Of a stretch of 13,340 nt of DNA, positions 6,763 through 13,115 are shown in pieces. Under the pieces are notes generated by a model that did no database searches, was not told the DNA's origin, and saw nothing but the letters and a program-made list of their open reading frames with translations. Position 1 is the first letter of the stretch. Each line of letters begins with the position of its first letter. The translations under genes and the position numbers were made by a program. The stretch is taken from NCBI GenBank assembly GCA_013330925.1, contig DUHJ01000085.1, forward strand, positions 1-13,340, in the 5' to 3' direction. The DNA is from Candidatus Poseidoniaceae archaeon (GTDB lineage: Archaea > Thermoplasmatota > Poseidoniia > Poseidoniales > Poseidoniaceae).

Positions 6763-7254
6763 TCACTTCAGCGGCACGTGCTTCGACGACCGGGTTGCAC
6801 CCACACCGGGGCCGCTGTGAGCGACGCTGCGGCGGGTCAGGGCGAATTCACCGAGGTAGTGCCCGATCATCTCGGGTCGGACCTCGATCTCGACGAAGGC
6901 TTGGCCGTTGTGCACGGCGATGCGCTTGCCGACGAACTCGGGGAGGATGACCATGTCACGACGGTGCGTGCGCACGGTACGGCCGCTGGTGCGGCGGATG
7001 CGGTCGAGGAGACGCTCGTTCTCTTCGGAAAGGCCACGGGCAATGGTGCGGCGGGCTCGGGCGGGGAGGAGCTCGATGACCGACATGCTCTCCGACTCTT
7101 CAGAGGGCCAAAGTGGCATGTCCTTGAGGTCGGCGACGGAATATCCACGGTACGTGAACTCCTTCTTCGCACGGGAGGTCGTCGTTGCGAGACGCTTGCG
7201 CGCCTTGCGGCGGGACGCCTTGGGCGTCATGAATGACTTCTTCTTCTTCGCCAT
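6763..7254 (-). CDS. rps19: Ribosomal protein uS19 (S19p)
   Basis: Small-subunit head protein, 163 residues with the start chosen here. Signatures are FTYRGYSVADLKDMP, LLPARARRTIARGL, RTHRRDMVILPEFVGKRIAVHNGQ and MIGHYLGEFALTRRSVAHSGPGVGATRSS, matching the archaeal/eukaryotic S15e-like form. The N-terminus is a lysine/arginine-rich tail. The ATG at 7254 is chosen over a GTG at 7260: AAGGTGAG lies upstream and would overlap the GTG. It begins 2 nt after the uL2 stop. Confidence 0.96.
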   Translation of the reverse strand: MAKKKKSFMTPKASRRKARKRLATTTSRAKKEFTYRGYSVADLKDMPLWPSEESESMSVIELLPARARRTIARGLSEENERLLDRIRRTSGRTVRTHRRDMVILPEFVGKRIAVHNGQAFVEIEVRPEMIGHYLGEFALTRRSVAHSGPGVGATRSSKHVPLK

Positions 7255-7256
7255 GC

Positions 7257-7982
7257 TCACTCACCTTGCTTCGACTTGCCGCGACCTCGACCCGTGCGGC
7301 GTGGGGCGATCAGACCGACCTTGGCACCAGGTGAGGTGCCGCGGGCGACGGAGTTGGGACCGTGAACGGCCTGGTGGTTTCCACCACCGTGTGGGTGGTC
7401 CACGGGGTTCATGGCGACACCGCTGACGTGCGGGTACAGCTTCCCACGGGCCTTGGCCTTGTAGTACGCTGCACCTGCGGTGCGCAGTGGCATGTCGCTT
7501 CGGCCGTGGCCTGCGAGCACGCCAATGGTGGCCCGGCAGGTGCCAGGGAGCATCTTGAGCGAGCCCGAGGGAAGTCGGACACGGATCTTGTCGCCCACGG
7601 CACCCTCGACGATGGCCGAGTTGCCGCCGGAACGTGCAACCTTGCCGCCGTCGCCTGGGCGAAGTTCGACGTTGTTCACGGCCGTCCCTTCAGGGATGTT
7701 GGCCAGTGCGGTGATGTTTCCGGGCTTCAGGGACACGTTGTTGCCGATGGCAATGCTGGAGCCAACGGCCACGCCTTCCGTAGCGACGACCATGGTGGTG
7801 TCGCCGTCAGGGAGCTTGATTTTGGCCAGCGGAGCGGTATGAACCGGGCTGTGGATGAGTTCGATGACCTCTCCGACCACGTCGTTTTCACGTGGCATGA
7901 AGTTCTTCCCGGGGAACCGGTGGCTGGACACCTTGTAGCGAGGGGAGGACCCCTTGCGCTGTGCACGAATTCGCTTACCCAT
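7257..7982 (-). CDS. rpl2: Ribosomal protein uL2 (L2p)
   Basis: Large-subunit protein next to the peptidyl transferase centre, 241 residues, normal archaeal length. The N-terminus GKRIRAQRKGSSPRY is typical. The C-terminal segment VSGVAMNPVDHPHGGGNHQ at about residues 183-204 contains the conserved histidine near the catalytic centre. The protein ends in a basic tail (RRTGRGRGKSKQGE). GGAGGG lies 8 nt before the ATG in a 17-nt gap after uL23. Confidence 0.97.
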   Translation of the reverse strand: MGKRIRAQRKGSSPRYKVSSHRFPGKNFMPRENDVVGEVIELIHSPVHTAPLAKIKLPDGDTTMVVATEGVAVGSSIAIGNNVSLKPGNITALANIPEGTAVNNVELRPGDGGKVARSGGNSAIVEGAVGDKIRVRLPSGSLKMLPGTCRATIGVLAGHGRSDMPLRTAGAAYYKAKARGKLYPHVSGVAMNPVDHPHGGGNHQAVHGPNSVARGTSPGAKVGLIAPRRTGRGRGKSKQGE

Positions 7983-7999
7983 GTTTCATCCCTCCAATT

Positions 8000-8257
8000 T
8001 CAGAACGCACCCAGGCGCATTGCGGCGTCTTCCGCGTCGTATCCTTCCGCCAAGCGCACCGAGGCGTGCTTGCCGTGCTTGGTGATTCGCGTGTTGACTT
8101 TCGCGACCTCAACTTCGAAGATGGTCTCGACCGCGCGAGCGATCTGGGTTTTGGTGGCCCGCTTGTCGACGATGAATTCGAGGCGCTGCTCCATGGAGCG
8201 AGCTTCCATCGACTTCTCGGTCAGCCAGGGCATGATGATGACGTCGTATGCATCCAT
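8000..8257 (-). CDS. rpl23: Ribosomal protein uL23 (L23p)
   Basis: Exit-tunnel protein and docking site for the signal recognition particle, 85 residues, the usual short archaeal form. It has IIMPWLTEKSMEAR, LEFIVDKRATKTQIARAVETIFEVEVAKVNT and a truncated loop relative to bacterial homologues. The uL4 stop lies inside its binding site (TGAGGTGAG) 7 nt before the ATG, with a 9-nt gap. Confidence 0.96.
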   Translation of the reverse strand: MDAYDVIIMPWLTEKSMEARSMEQRLEFIVDKRATKTQIARAVETIFEVEVAKVNTRITKHGKHASVRLAEGYDAEDAAMRLGAF

Positions 8258-8266
8258 GATCTCACC

Positions 8267-9148
8267 TCAGTTCATGGCCTCCACGGCGCTCTTGGTGAAC
8301 ACCGTCAGACGGCCGACCGCCCCACCGGGGGCGAGGTCTTCCGCGCAGAGGTCCTTGACCGCCACGACGTCAACGCCGGGGAGGTTGCGCACCGCGTGCG
8401 CGAGTCCTTCCTTGCGGGAGACAACGAGGAGCACCGACTTGGGCGTCTTGTGGACGCGACCACGCATGGTACCCTTTCCGGGGCGGATCTTGCGGCCTTC
8501 TCGGGCTCGACGCAAGTCCTCTCCGAGGCCGAGGGCCTCGAACATCGCCTTGGCCTTGCGCGTTGCATGGCCGTGGTTGAAGGATTCGATGTCGTAGGAG
8601 GTGCTGTCGCCGTCAACGATCTCGGTGTAGGAACCGAGGACGATGGGGAGCGAATCCACACCGTCACCAAGTCGGTGTCCACGGGCAACGACCGTCGCGA
8701 CATCGGTGGTCGCGGCCAGTGCTGCGTCTCGGGCAAGACGGCGCTCCTTCTGGTTGAGCTTACGGGACCAGTCGCGCTCGACCTTCGGGCCGTGCGCACG
8801 GCGGCCGCCGAGCGTGTGAGGGTTCTGAGCACCACGGCGAGAGCCGGTGCGGCGCATGATACGGGACACACCACGGCCCTTGCCCCACCATTCGACGGAG
8901 TGCTTCATACCGGCCATTGGTCGGCGCTTTCCGACGTGTCGTCGGGAACCGTAGGCTTGTCGACGATTTGCTCGGCTGGATGCAACAGCATCACGGACCA
9001 AGTCTTCACGAACGGATTGACTGAATGAGTCTGGAAGGGTGACATTTGATCCATCTTCAACACTGATGTCGAAGACGCTCTGAAGGCGACCTGCATCCAT
9101 CTCATCCTGTGTGATGTTGTTACTGATGTTCTTGACAGCTACCTTCAT
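8267..9148 (-). CDS. rpl4: Ribosomal protein uL4 (L4p/L4e)
   Basis: Large-subunit protein whose long loop reaches the exit tunnel, 293 residues. It is the archaeal/eukaryotic type: REDLVRDAVASSRANRRQAYGSRRHVGK, the basic loop KHSVEWWGKGRGVSRIMRRTGSRRGAQNPHTLGGRRAHGPK, and the C-terminal domain with NLPGVDVVAVKDLCAEDLAPGGAVGRLTVFTKSAVEAM. The start is 2 nt after the uL3 stop. Composition changes within the gene: the first roughly 77 codons are AT-richer and use CGA for arginine in five of nine cases up to R76, whereas the rest is GC-rich with mainly CGC/CGT. The reading frame is intact across the change. Confidence 0.96.
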   Translation of the reverse strand: MKVAVKNISNNITQDEMDAGRLQSVFDISVEDGSNVTLPDSFSQSVREDLVRDAVASSRANRRQAYGSRRHVGKRRPMAGMKHSVEWWGKGRGVSRIMRRTGSRRGAQNPHTLGGRRAHGPKVERDWSRKLNQKERRLARDAALAATTDVATVVARGHRLGDGVDSLPIVLGSYTEIVDGDSTSYDIESFNHGHATRKAKAMFEALGLGEDLRRAREGRKIRPGKGTMRGRVHKTPKSVLLVVSRKEGLAHAVRNLPGVDVVAVKDLCAEDLAPGGAVGRLTVFTKSAVEAMN

Positions 9149-9150
9149 GT

Positions 9151-10167
9151 TCAGGCCCCCTGCTTACTTCGTGTACTTACGTAGGTGATTTCGTATGGCT
9201 GTAGCTCCTCGTTGGAGCGCATAGCATCACGGAATCGGATCAAACGCTTGGCAGGTCCTGGAACGCTACCCTTGATGAGAATGTAATCGGATTTGACTTC
9301 GCCGTAGTGAAGGAAACCACCAGCGGGTGTGATGGTGTGTTCTTCAGGATTTGCGATTCGTAGAACACGCTTGTTGAACTCGGTTCGCTGGTGATATCCA
9401 GTTTGTCCACCTTGACGGATGGTCTTTCGAACGTATCCCGTACCAAAGTCACCCATGTTACCGTGTTGTCGGCGCTTCTTGGAGTTCTTGTGCGATTGAA
9501 GTTTTCCACCAAATCGTCGGATAACACCTTGCCATCCATATCCCTTGGTAACTGCGACGATATCGGTCATTGCACCTTCCTCAAACGCATCGGTGAAGGA
9601 AACTTCCTGTCCGAGACGTTCTTGGGCAAATGCGAGTTGATCGCTAGACGCACCGCCATCAAGTCCAACTTCCATGACTTCAGGGACCTTTGAAGGGGAC
9701 CCTGTAACGTTGGATGGTTGTGTTGCAACGATGAGGCGAACTTCGCAGAGATCTTGCTTTCCAAGATTCTCAAAGTGTTCCTCTGCGTCGTGATTCTTAC
9801 GGTTCGATACACGGTCGAAAATTTCTGGGAATGAATCTGTGAGTGTCTCTGCATCAACCCATACTTCGCCTGCAGCTTGCTTGCCGTAAGGGGTCATTCG
9901 ATAACCACGGACACCAAGAATTCGCATCTTGGGCACCTCGACGACAGTCACAGGAATTCGAATCTCCTGTCCGGCGCTGGTTGATCGTGGGTTGAGGTCA
10001 CGGGCAAGAACGTGTGTCATTCCTGCCTTCCAACCTGCAAATCCTTGCATTCGTACTTCGCTTGCGTCACTGGTCGGCCATGACTTGACGTGACCAAAGG
10101 GTCGACTGGCCCGCTTTCGCGGGCTAAACGCCATGCTACCTCGACGTGGGTGGTTTCTTTTTGCCAT
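9151..10167 (-). CDS. rpl3: Ribosomal protein uL3 (L3p), first gene of the operon
   Basis: Large-subunit protein reaching the peptidyl transferase centre, 338 residues, normal for archaea. The N-terminus AKRNHPRRGSMAFSPRKRA is diagnostic. FAGWKAGMTHV, VTVVEVPKMRILGVRGYR, VTKGYGWQGVIRRFGGK and GQTGYHQRTEFNKRV follow. The ATG at 10167 is preferred over one at 10182 because the upstream ATG sits on the GGAGGAG binding site that serves the second. Base composition resembles the helicase side of the window, not the rest of the operon. Confidence 0.96.
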   Translation of the reverse strand: MAKRNHPRRGSMAFSPRKRASRPFGHVKSWPTSDASEVRMQGFAGWKAGMTHVLARDLNPRSTSAGQEIRIPVTVVEVPKMRILGVRGYRMTPYGKQAAGEVWVDAETLTDSFPEIFDRVSNRKNHDAEEHFENLGKQDLCEVRLIVATQPSNVTGSPSKVPEVMEVGLDGGASSDQLAFAQERLGQEVSFTDAFEEGAMTDIVAVTKGYGWQGVIRRFGGKLQSHKNSKKRRQHGNMGDFGTGYVRKTIRQGGQTGYHQRTEFNKRVLRIANPEEHTITPAGGFLHYGEVKSDYILIKGSVPGPAKRLIRFRDAMRSNEELQPYEITYVSTRSKQGA

Positions 10168-10173
10168 TTTGGG

Positions 10174-10180
10174 CTCCTCC
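10174..10180 (-). promoter_or_regulatory. Ribosome binding site of uL3
   Basis: GGAGGAG on the minus strand, ending 6 nt before the ATG at 10167; GGAGG alone is 8 nt away. It complements the CUCC core of the archaeal 16S 3' end. It overlaps the alternative ATG at 10182 and therefore decides the start. Confidence 0.75.
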
Positions 10181-10199
10181 ATTATTCTACAACACAGAG

Positions 10200-10336
10200 G
10201 CTCCGTGGAGCGTGCGAGGGCTCTTCAGGCCGGGAGTAGCCGTGACACAGAGCGCCATTTCCACGAACGGGAAACGGTGCCAGCGGGTTCCATCCGGATT
10301 GCCCAACGTGTCTGGCTGCTCACCCTTAGAGCAACC
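10200..10336 (-). promoter_or_regulatory. Structured 5' leader or small RNA upstream of uL3
   Basis: No convincing gene lies between 10168 and 10456. On the minus strand this stretch holds a hairpin at 10314-10336 (8-bp stem GGTTGCTC/GAGCAGCC, 7-nt loop) and another at 10255-10277 (8-bp stem CCGTTTCC/GGAAATGG, 7-nt loop). A 5-bp closing stem, GACAC/GTGTC, pairs 10308-10312 with 10244-10248 around the second hairpin. A small GCTC/GAGC stem lies at 10200-10211. Each 8-bp stem contains one G-U pair that would become A-C on the plus strand, which points to a minus-strand transcript. GC is about 64% over 10201-10320 by hand count, above both flanking genes. It could be an autoregulatory leader of the ribosomal operon or a separate RNA; no known family was recognised. 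Confidence 0.4.
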
Positions 10337-10352
10337 TTCCGACTTTCCACCC

Positions 10353-10360
10353 CTATATGA
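10353..10360 (-). promoter_or_regulatory. Possible TATA element for the ribosomal operon
   Basis: TCATATAG on the minus strand lies in an AT-rich island of an otherwise GC-rich spacer. Archaeal transcription starts about 25 nt downstream of the TATA box, which would place the start near 10330, at the edge of the first hairpin of the leader. The upstream CGAACT could act as a weak BRE. The match is short, so this is only a candidate. Confidence 0.3.
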
Positions 10361-10368
10361 GTAGTTCG

Positions 10369-10374
10369 GTATAC
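10369..10374 (+). promoter_or_regulatory. Possible TATA element for the helicase gene
   Basis: GTATAC, a symmetric TATA-like hexamer. A start about 25 nt downstream would fall near 10397, giving a leader of about 60 nt before the ATG at 10457 or about 18 nt before the one at 10415. Neither ATG has a visible ribosome binding site. Because it is symmetric it could also serve the minus strand. Confidence 0.22.
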
Positions 10375-10456
10375 AAGGTGCCTCAAACACAACGACGTCG
10401 GCTCGATTTAGCCCATGCACATCATCCTTTTGAACCCTCGACTTTTTCATCGAATC

Positions 10457-12265
10457 ATGCCTGTCTTACACCACCCGTCTCTCCGGGATGGCATTGAGGC
10501 AAGAGGCTACCAAATCGAAGCCACGCAAGCCTGTATTCGTTGTTCGACATTATTGGTAATGCCTACAGGATTTGGTAAAACTGCTGTCCAATGGAACTGT
10601 ATTGCTGATGCACTGGAGTCTGGCATATCAAAAATCGTCATTACTGCGCCGACGGTTGGTTTGGTGGAACAACAACGGAGAATGATTCTCGAACGTATTC
10701 TCATCGACGAAGATAACGTTCGGACGTACACCGGTGGAGATCGGCCTGCAAAGCGTGGGACAATATGGGAAGATGCAACCATCATTATCGCAACACCTCA
10801 AGTTGTTCGAAACGATGTGGATTCGGGACTAATTCATCTTGGTGACGTAGGATTGTTGATTATCGACGAAGCACATCACGCAAAAGGCAATCATGCCACA
10901 GGTCAAGTCGCAGATCGCTATCAACGTCAAGCCAAAGTCCCGTGGTTGGTTGCTGCTACTGCAAGCCCAGGTTCAACACAACGATCGATTGAGCAACTAT
11001 GGAATCGGTTGAACGTGAAACAAATTTACGTTGCCAAACGAGAGGATGACTTGCTCAAACCATACGCTGTGGACATGAACGTTGCAACGATTCGAGTGAT
11101 GCTCGACTCAACCACTTTGGCCCTTCTTGAACCGTTAGAAGCGCACCAGTTTGAGGAGACTGATGCCTTGAAACGCCAAGGGTTCCTTGCACCGACTGAG
11201 CACTTAACTGCAGGACTTATCGAGGAAGCGGCTCAACGTGCGAGTGTTGCCATTTCCCGTCGTGACCCACGAGGGTACGATGCAGCTCGACGCATCTCAG
11301 ATGTCCGACGAATGCACATGTTGCTCGATTTGTTGAAGACACAAGGATTGCGTTCAGCCCGCTCCTACCTCGAACGTGCAGATGAACAACGACGAGAAGG
11401 TGAGCGATCAACAAGTCGTTTCCTCAAAAAACAGGTCATACACAACTTCCGACAATCGGTGCAAGATATGGACGAATGTCACCCGAAATCTGGAATGGTT
11501 CGCCAGCTTGTCGAGGAGCATTTGGAACAAAATCCAGACGAACGTATCCTCATCTTTAGCGAATACCGTGACACAGTCGATCATCTCGTGAACGATTTGA
11601 ATCAAATCGAAGGTGCGATTGTCGATCGTTTCATTGGTCAAAGCAAGCGTGGAAAACGAGAGGGGATGTCGCAAAAGCAGCAACTTGCACAACTGGATAA
11701 GTTTCGAAATGGAGAGATGAATGTGCTTGTAGCAACATCGGTTGGCGAAGAAGGATTGGATGTCCCTTCTGCTTCCATGGTCTTGTTTTACGAGCCCGTA
11801 TCCAGTGCAATACGTGCAATTCAACGAAGAGGTCGAACCGCTCGAGAACGAAGTGGATCTGTCCATGTCTTGGTTGCAAATGACACTCGGGATGTCCATG
11901 TTCTTCATGCTTCAAGAAACCGCGAGAAACGAATGCACAATGTTCTTGCAAGGATGCGCTTAGAAACTCCGATTGGTTCATTTGAAACTCGAAAAGAAGG
12001 GAACTTGTTGGAATTTGAAGTTTCAGTGGATGGTGTCAAGGGACCTTCGTTGACATTCTTGCAGGATGAACGCTTACGACTAAAATCTATAGAAGAAGTT
12101 ACTGAGGGAGAAAAGATTGCTTCGCAAGAAGCGACGGCTAAGGTTTCCAAACAACCTGATTTGCACACGCGTTCTCGTTCACAGAAGAGCCTGTTCGACT
12201 TTGAGGACGATTCGACTGACCCTTGGGATCCTGTTCTAGATGGTCGGGACATCAACCGCCAATAA
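10457..12265 (+). CDS. Hef/FANCM-type superfamily 2 helicase without a nuclease domain
   Basis: DNA helicase of the archaeal Hef (ERCC4-related, COG1111) family, which acts on stalled forks and branched DNA. It is 602 residues with this start. Motifs in order are HPSL..GIEARGYQ Q-motif-like start, Walker A MPTGFGKT (35-42), DEAH (137-140), TASP (168-171), a helical insert between the RecA domains (about 215-360), GEEGLDVP (about 430), and QRRGRTAR (456-463). Typical euryarchaeal Hef continues into an XPF/ERCC4 nuclease and helix-hairpin-helix region. Here the protein ends about 140 residues after motif VI, with no ERKxxxD motif. A PIP-like motif QKSLFDF lies at 576-582. The ATG at 10457 is chosen because the sequence after it aligns with Hef N-termini; an ATG at 10415 would add 14 residues. 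The gene is divergent from uL3 and overlaps the 3' end of the convergent HdrB-like gene by 14 nt. Confidence 0.88.
   Translation: MPVLHHPSLRDGIEARGYQIEATQACIRCSTLLVMPTGFGKTAVQWNCIADALESGISKIVITAPTVGLVEQQRRMILERILIDEDNVRTYTGGDRPAKRGTIWEDATIIIATPQVVRNDVDSGLIHLGDVGLLIIDEAHHAKGNHATGQVADRYQRQAKVPWLVAATASPGSTQRSIEQLWNRLNVKQIYVAKREDDLLKPYAVDMNVATIRVMLDSTTLALLEPLEAHQFEETDALKRQGFLAPTEHLTAGLIEEAAQRASVAISRRDPRGYDAARRISDVRRMHMLLDLLKTQGLRSARSYLERADEQRREGERSTSRFLKKQVIHNFRQSVQDMDECHPKSGMVRQLVEEHLEQNPDERILIFSEYRDTVDHLVNDLNQIEGAIVDRFIGQSKRGKREGMSQKQQLAQLDKFRNGEMNVLVATSVGEEGLDVPSASMVLFYEPVSSAIRAIQRRGRTARERSGSVHVLVANDTRDVHVLHASRNREKRMHNVLARMRLETPIGSFETRKEGNLLEFEVSVDGVKGPSLTFLQDERLRLKSIEEVTEGEKIASQEATAKVSKQPDLHTRSRSQKSLFDFEDDSTDPWDPVLDGRDINRQ
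12182..12202 (+). other. PCNA-interacting (PIP) motif at the helicase C-terminus
   Basis: Encodes QKSLFDF, which fits the Q-x-x-hydrophobic-x-x-aromatic PIP pattern, followed by an acidic stretch (EDDSTDPWD). It lies 20 residues from the end in a low-complexity, probably disordered tail, the usual setting for such motifs. Binding to the sliding clamp is inferred. Confidence 0.65.
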
Positions 12266-13106
12266 TCATCGCACGGGTTCGGAGTTGTGCAAGACGGTCA
12301 GGGAAGTGACCGAGGGCGAAGGCTACCAATTCAGCAAGGTGGATAACAGGAACAGATGTATCCTTTCCAGTTACTTTGCCGGCTTTTACCTGGTATGAAT
12401 CAAGATTCGCATGTGAAATCGTGCATGCACTGACAAGGAGTTGTGCGCCGTTTGCCTTGGCTTCGGAGAGAACACTTGCCGTCATGCGGAGTGCAGTCTT
12501 CTCGTTAGTCAACAGACTTGGTGATCCTACACTTTGACAACGAGCATCGTAGGCAACAGGAGTGCCTCCCAAAGCAGTAATCAGATCTTCGAGATAATGA
12601 GGGTTGAATGGGTCATCTTCTCCACAGAAACCATCCCGTTGCATGTAAGGACCGTAGTATGCAGCAATCTTCATGTTCAGAGGATTGAGAACAAATGCCT
12701 TGACTTTGTCCAAGCCGATTTCTTCAACAAGGAGGTGCAAGAGGTGTAGGGACTTTGCTTCACCTGCATACTCAATCTTTGACGTTCGAGCGATGAGGTT
12801 GTTCAATTGTGATGCAAGGACAGGATTTGCGTCCATGGTTGCAGCAGTATCACAATGTATGCTGTGTGAAGTAGCGCAGGACGTCATAATATCCAATCCT
12901 TTTTCTTCCGCTAGAGCAAGATTCCTTGCTGCAAGGGCGTGTTGAAGACGAGGCGATGCTTGTCGAATGATGTTTCCACCGTCCGAGGTTGCCTTTGGAA
13001 GTTCAACCAAGTCTATTCCAAGGGTCTTACAGAGAGGTTGAATGCAATCTTCAACTTCCATCATTGCTCCTCGTGCAACGTTCCCAGGATAGTAAGCTAC
13101 CTTCAT
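12252..13106 (-). CDS. HdrB-like (CCG-domain fold) protein with degenerate cluster motifs
   Basis: Homologue of heterodisulfide reductase subunit B / CCG-domain proteins, 284 residues. The scaffold is recognisable: YYPG at the N-terminus, LGIDLVELP, ARNLALAEEKGLDIM, HLLHLLVEEIGLDKVKAFVLNPLNMKIAAYYG, DDPFNPHYLEDLI, and LLTNEKTALRMTASVLSEAKANGAQLLV. The cysteines that bind the two noncubane clusters are mostly gone. YYPGC reads YYPGN (N9), CCG reads SDGG (41-44), PCxxC reads SCATS (only C77), YYGC reads YYGP (P153), the second CCG reads SVG (192-194), and CPxC reads CTIS (only C228). A redox function like HdrB is therefore doubtful. The ATG at 13106 has GAGG 7 nt upstream, overlapping the stop of the preceding gene. 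Confidence 0.8.
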   Translation of the reverse strand: MKVAYYPGNVARGAMMEVEDCIQPLCKTLGIDLVELPKATSDGGNIIRQASPRLQHALAARNLALAEEKGLDIMTSCATSHSIHCDTAATMDANPVLASQLNNLIARTSKIEYAGEAKSLHLLHLLVEEIGLDKVKAFVLNPLNMKIAAYYGPYMQRDGFCGEDDPFNPHYLEDLITALGGTPVAYDARCQSVGSPSLLTNEKTALRMTASVLSEAKANGAQLLVSACTISHANLDSYQVKAGKVTGKDTSVPVIHLAELVAFALGHFPDRLAQLRTRAMIIGG

Positions 13107-13115
13107 CAAAACACC

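Noticed and set aside
7362..8597. Plus-strand open frame of 411 codons opposite uL2, uL23 and uL4
   Set aside because: Antisense to three certain genes, with low-complexity sequence; a composition artefact.
10230..10320. Possible tRNA or 5S rRNA in the spacer
   Set aside because: The 7-nt loops do not carry the tRNA anticodon or T-loop patterns, no cloverleaf closes, and the 5S CCGAAC-type loop is missing.
10308..10348. Resemblance to RNase P RNA (GGAAAGTC) or SRP RNA (GGAAGG...AGCAGCC) on the minus strand
   Set aside because: Only short fragments match. The second conserved RNase P region and the SRP helix 8 loop are absent, and the available space is too short for a normal archaeal version of either.
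10187..10450. Minus-strand open frame of 87 codons in the spacer upstream of uL3
   Set aside because: No ribosome binding site before its ATG, no recognisable domain, and it covers the hairpins and TATA-like elements. The structured-RNA reading explains the stretch better.
12252..13106. Reading the HdrB-like gene as a pseudogene
   Set aside because: The frame is complete, the scaffold is conserved, it has a well-placed ribosome binding site, and the changes are substitutions at ligand positions, not stops or frameshifts.
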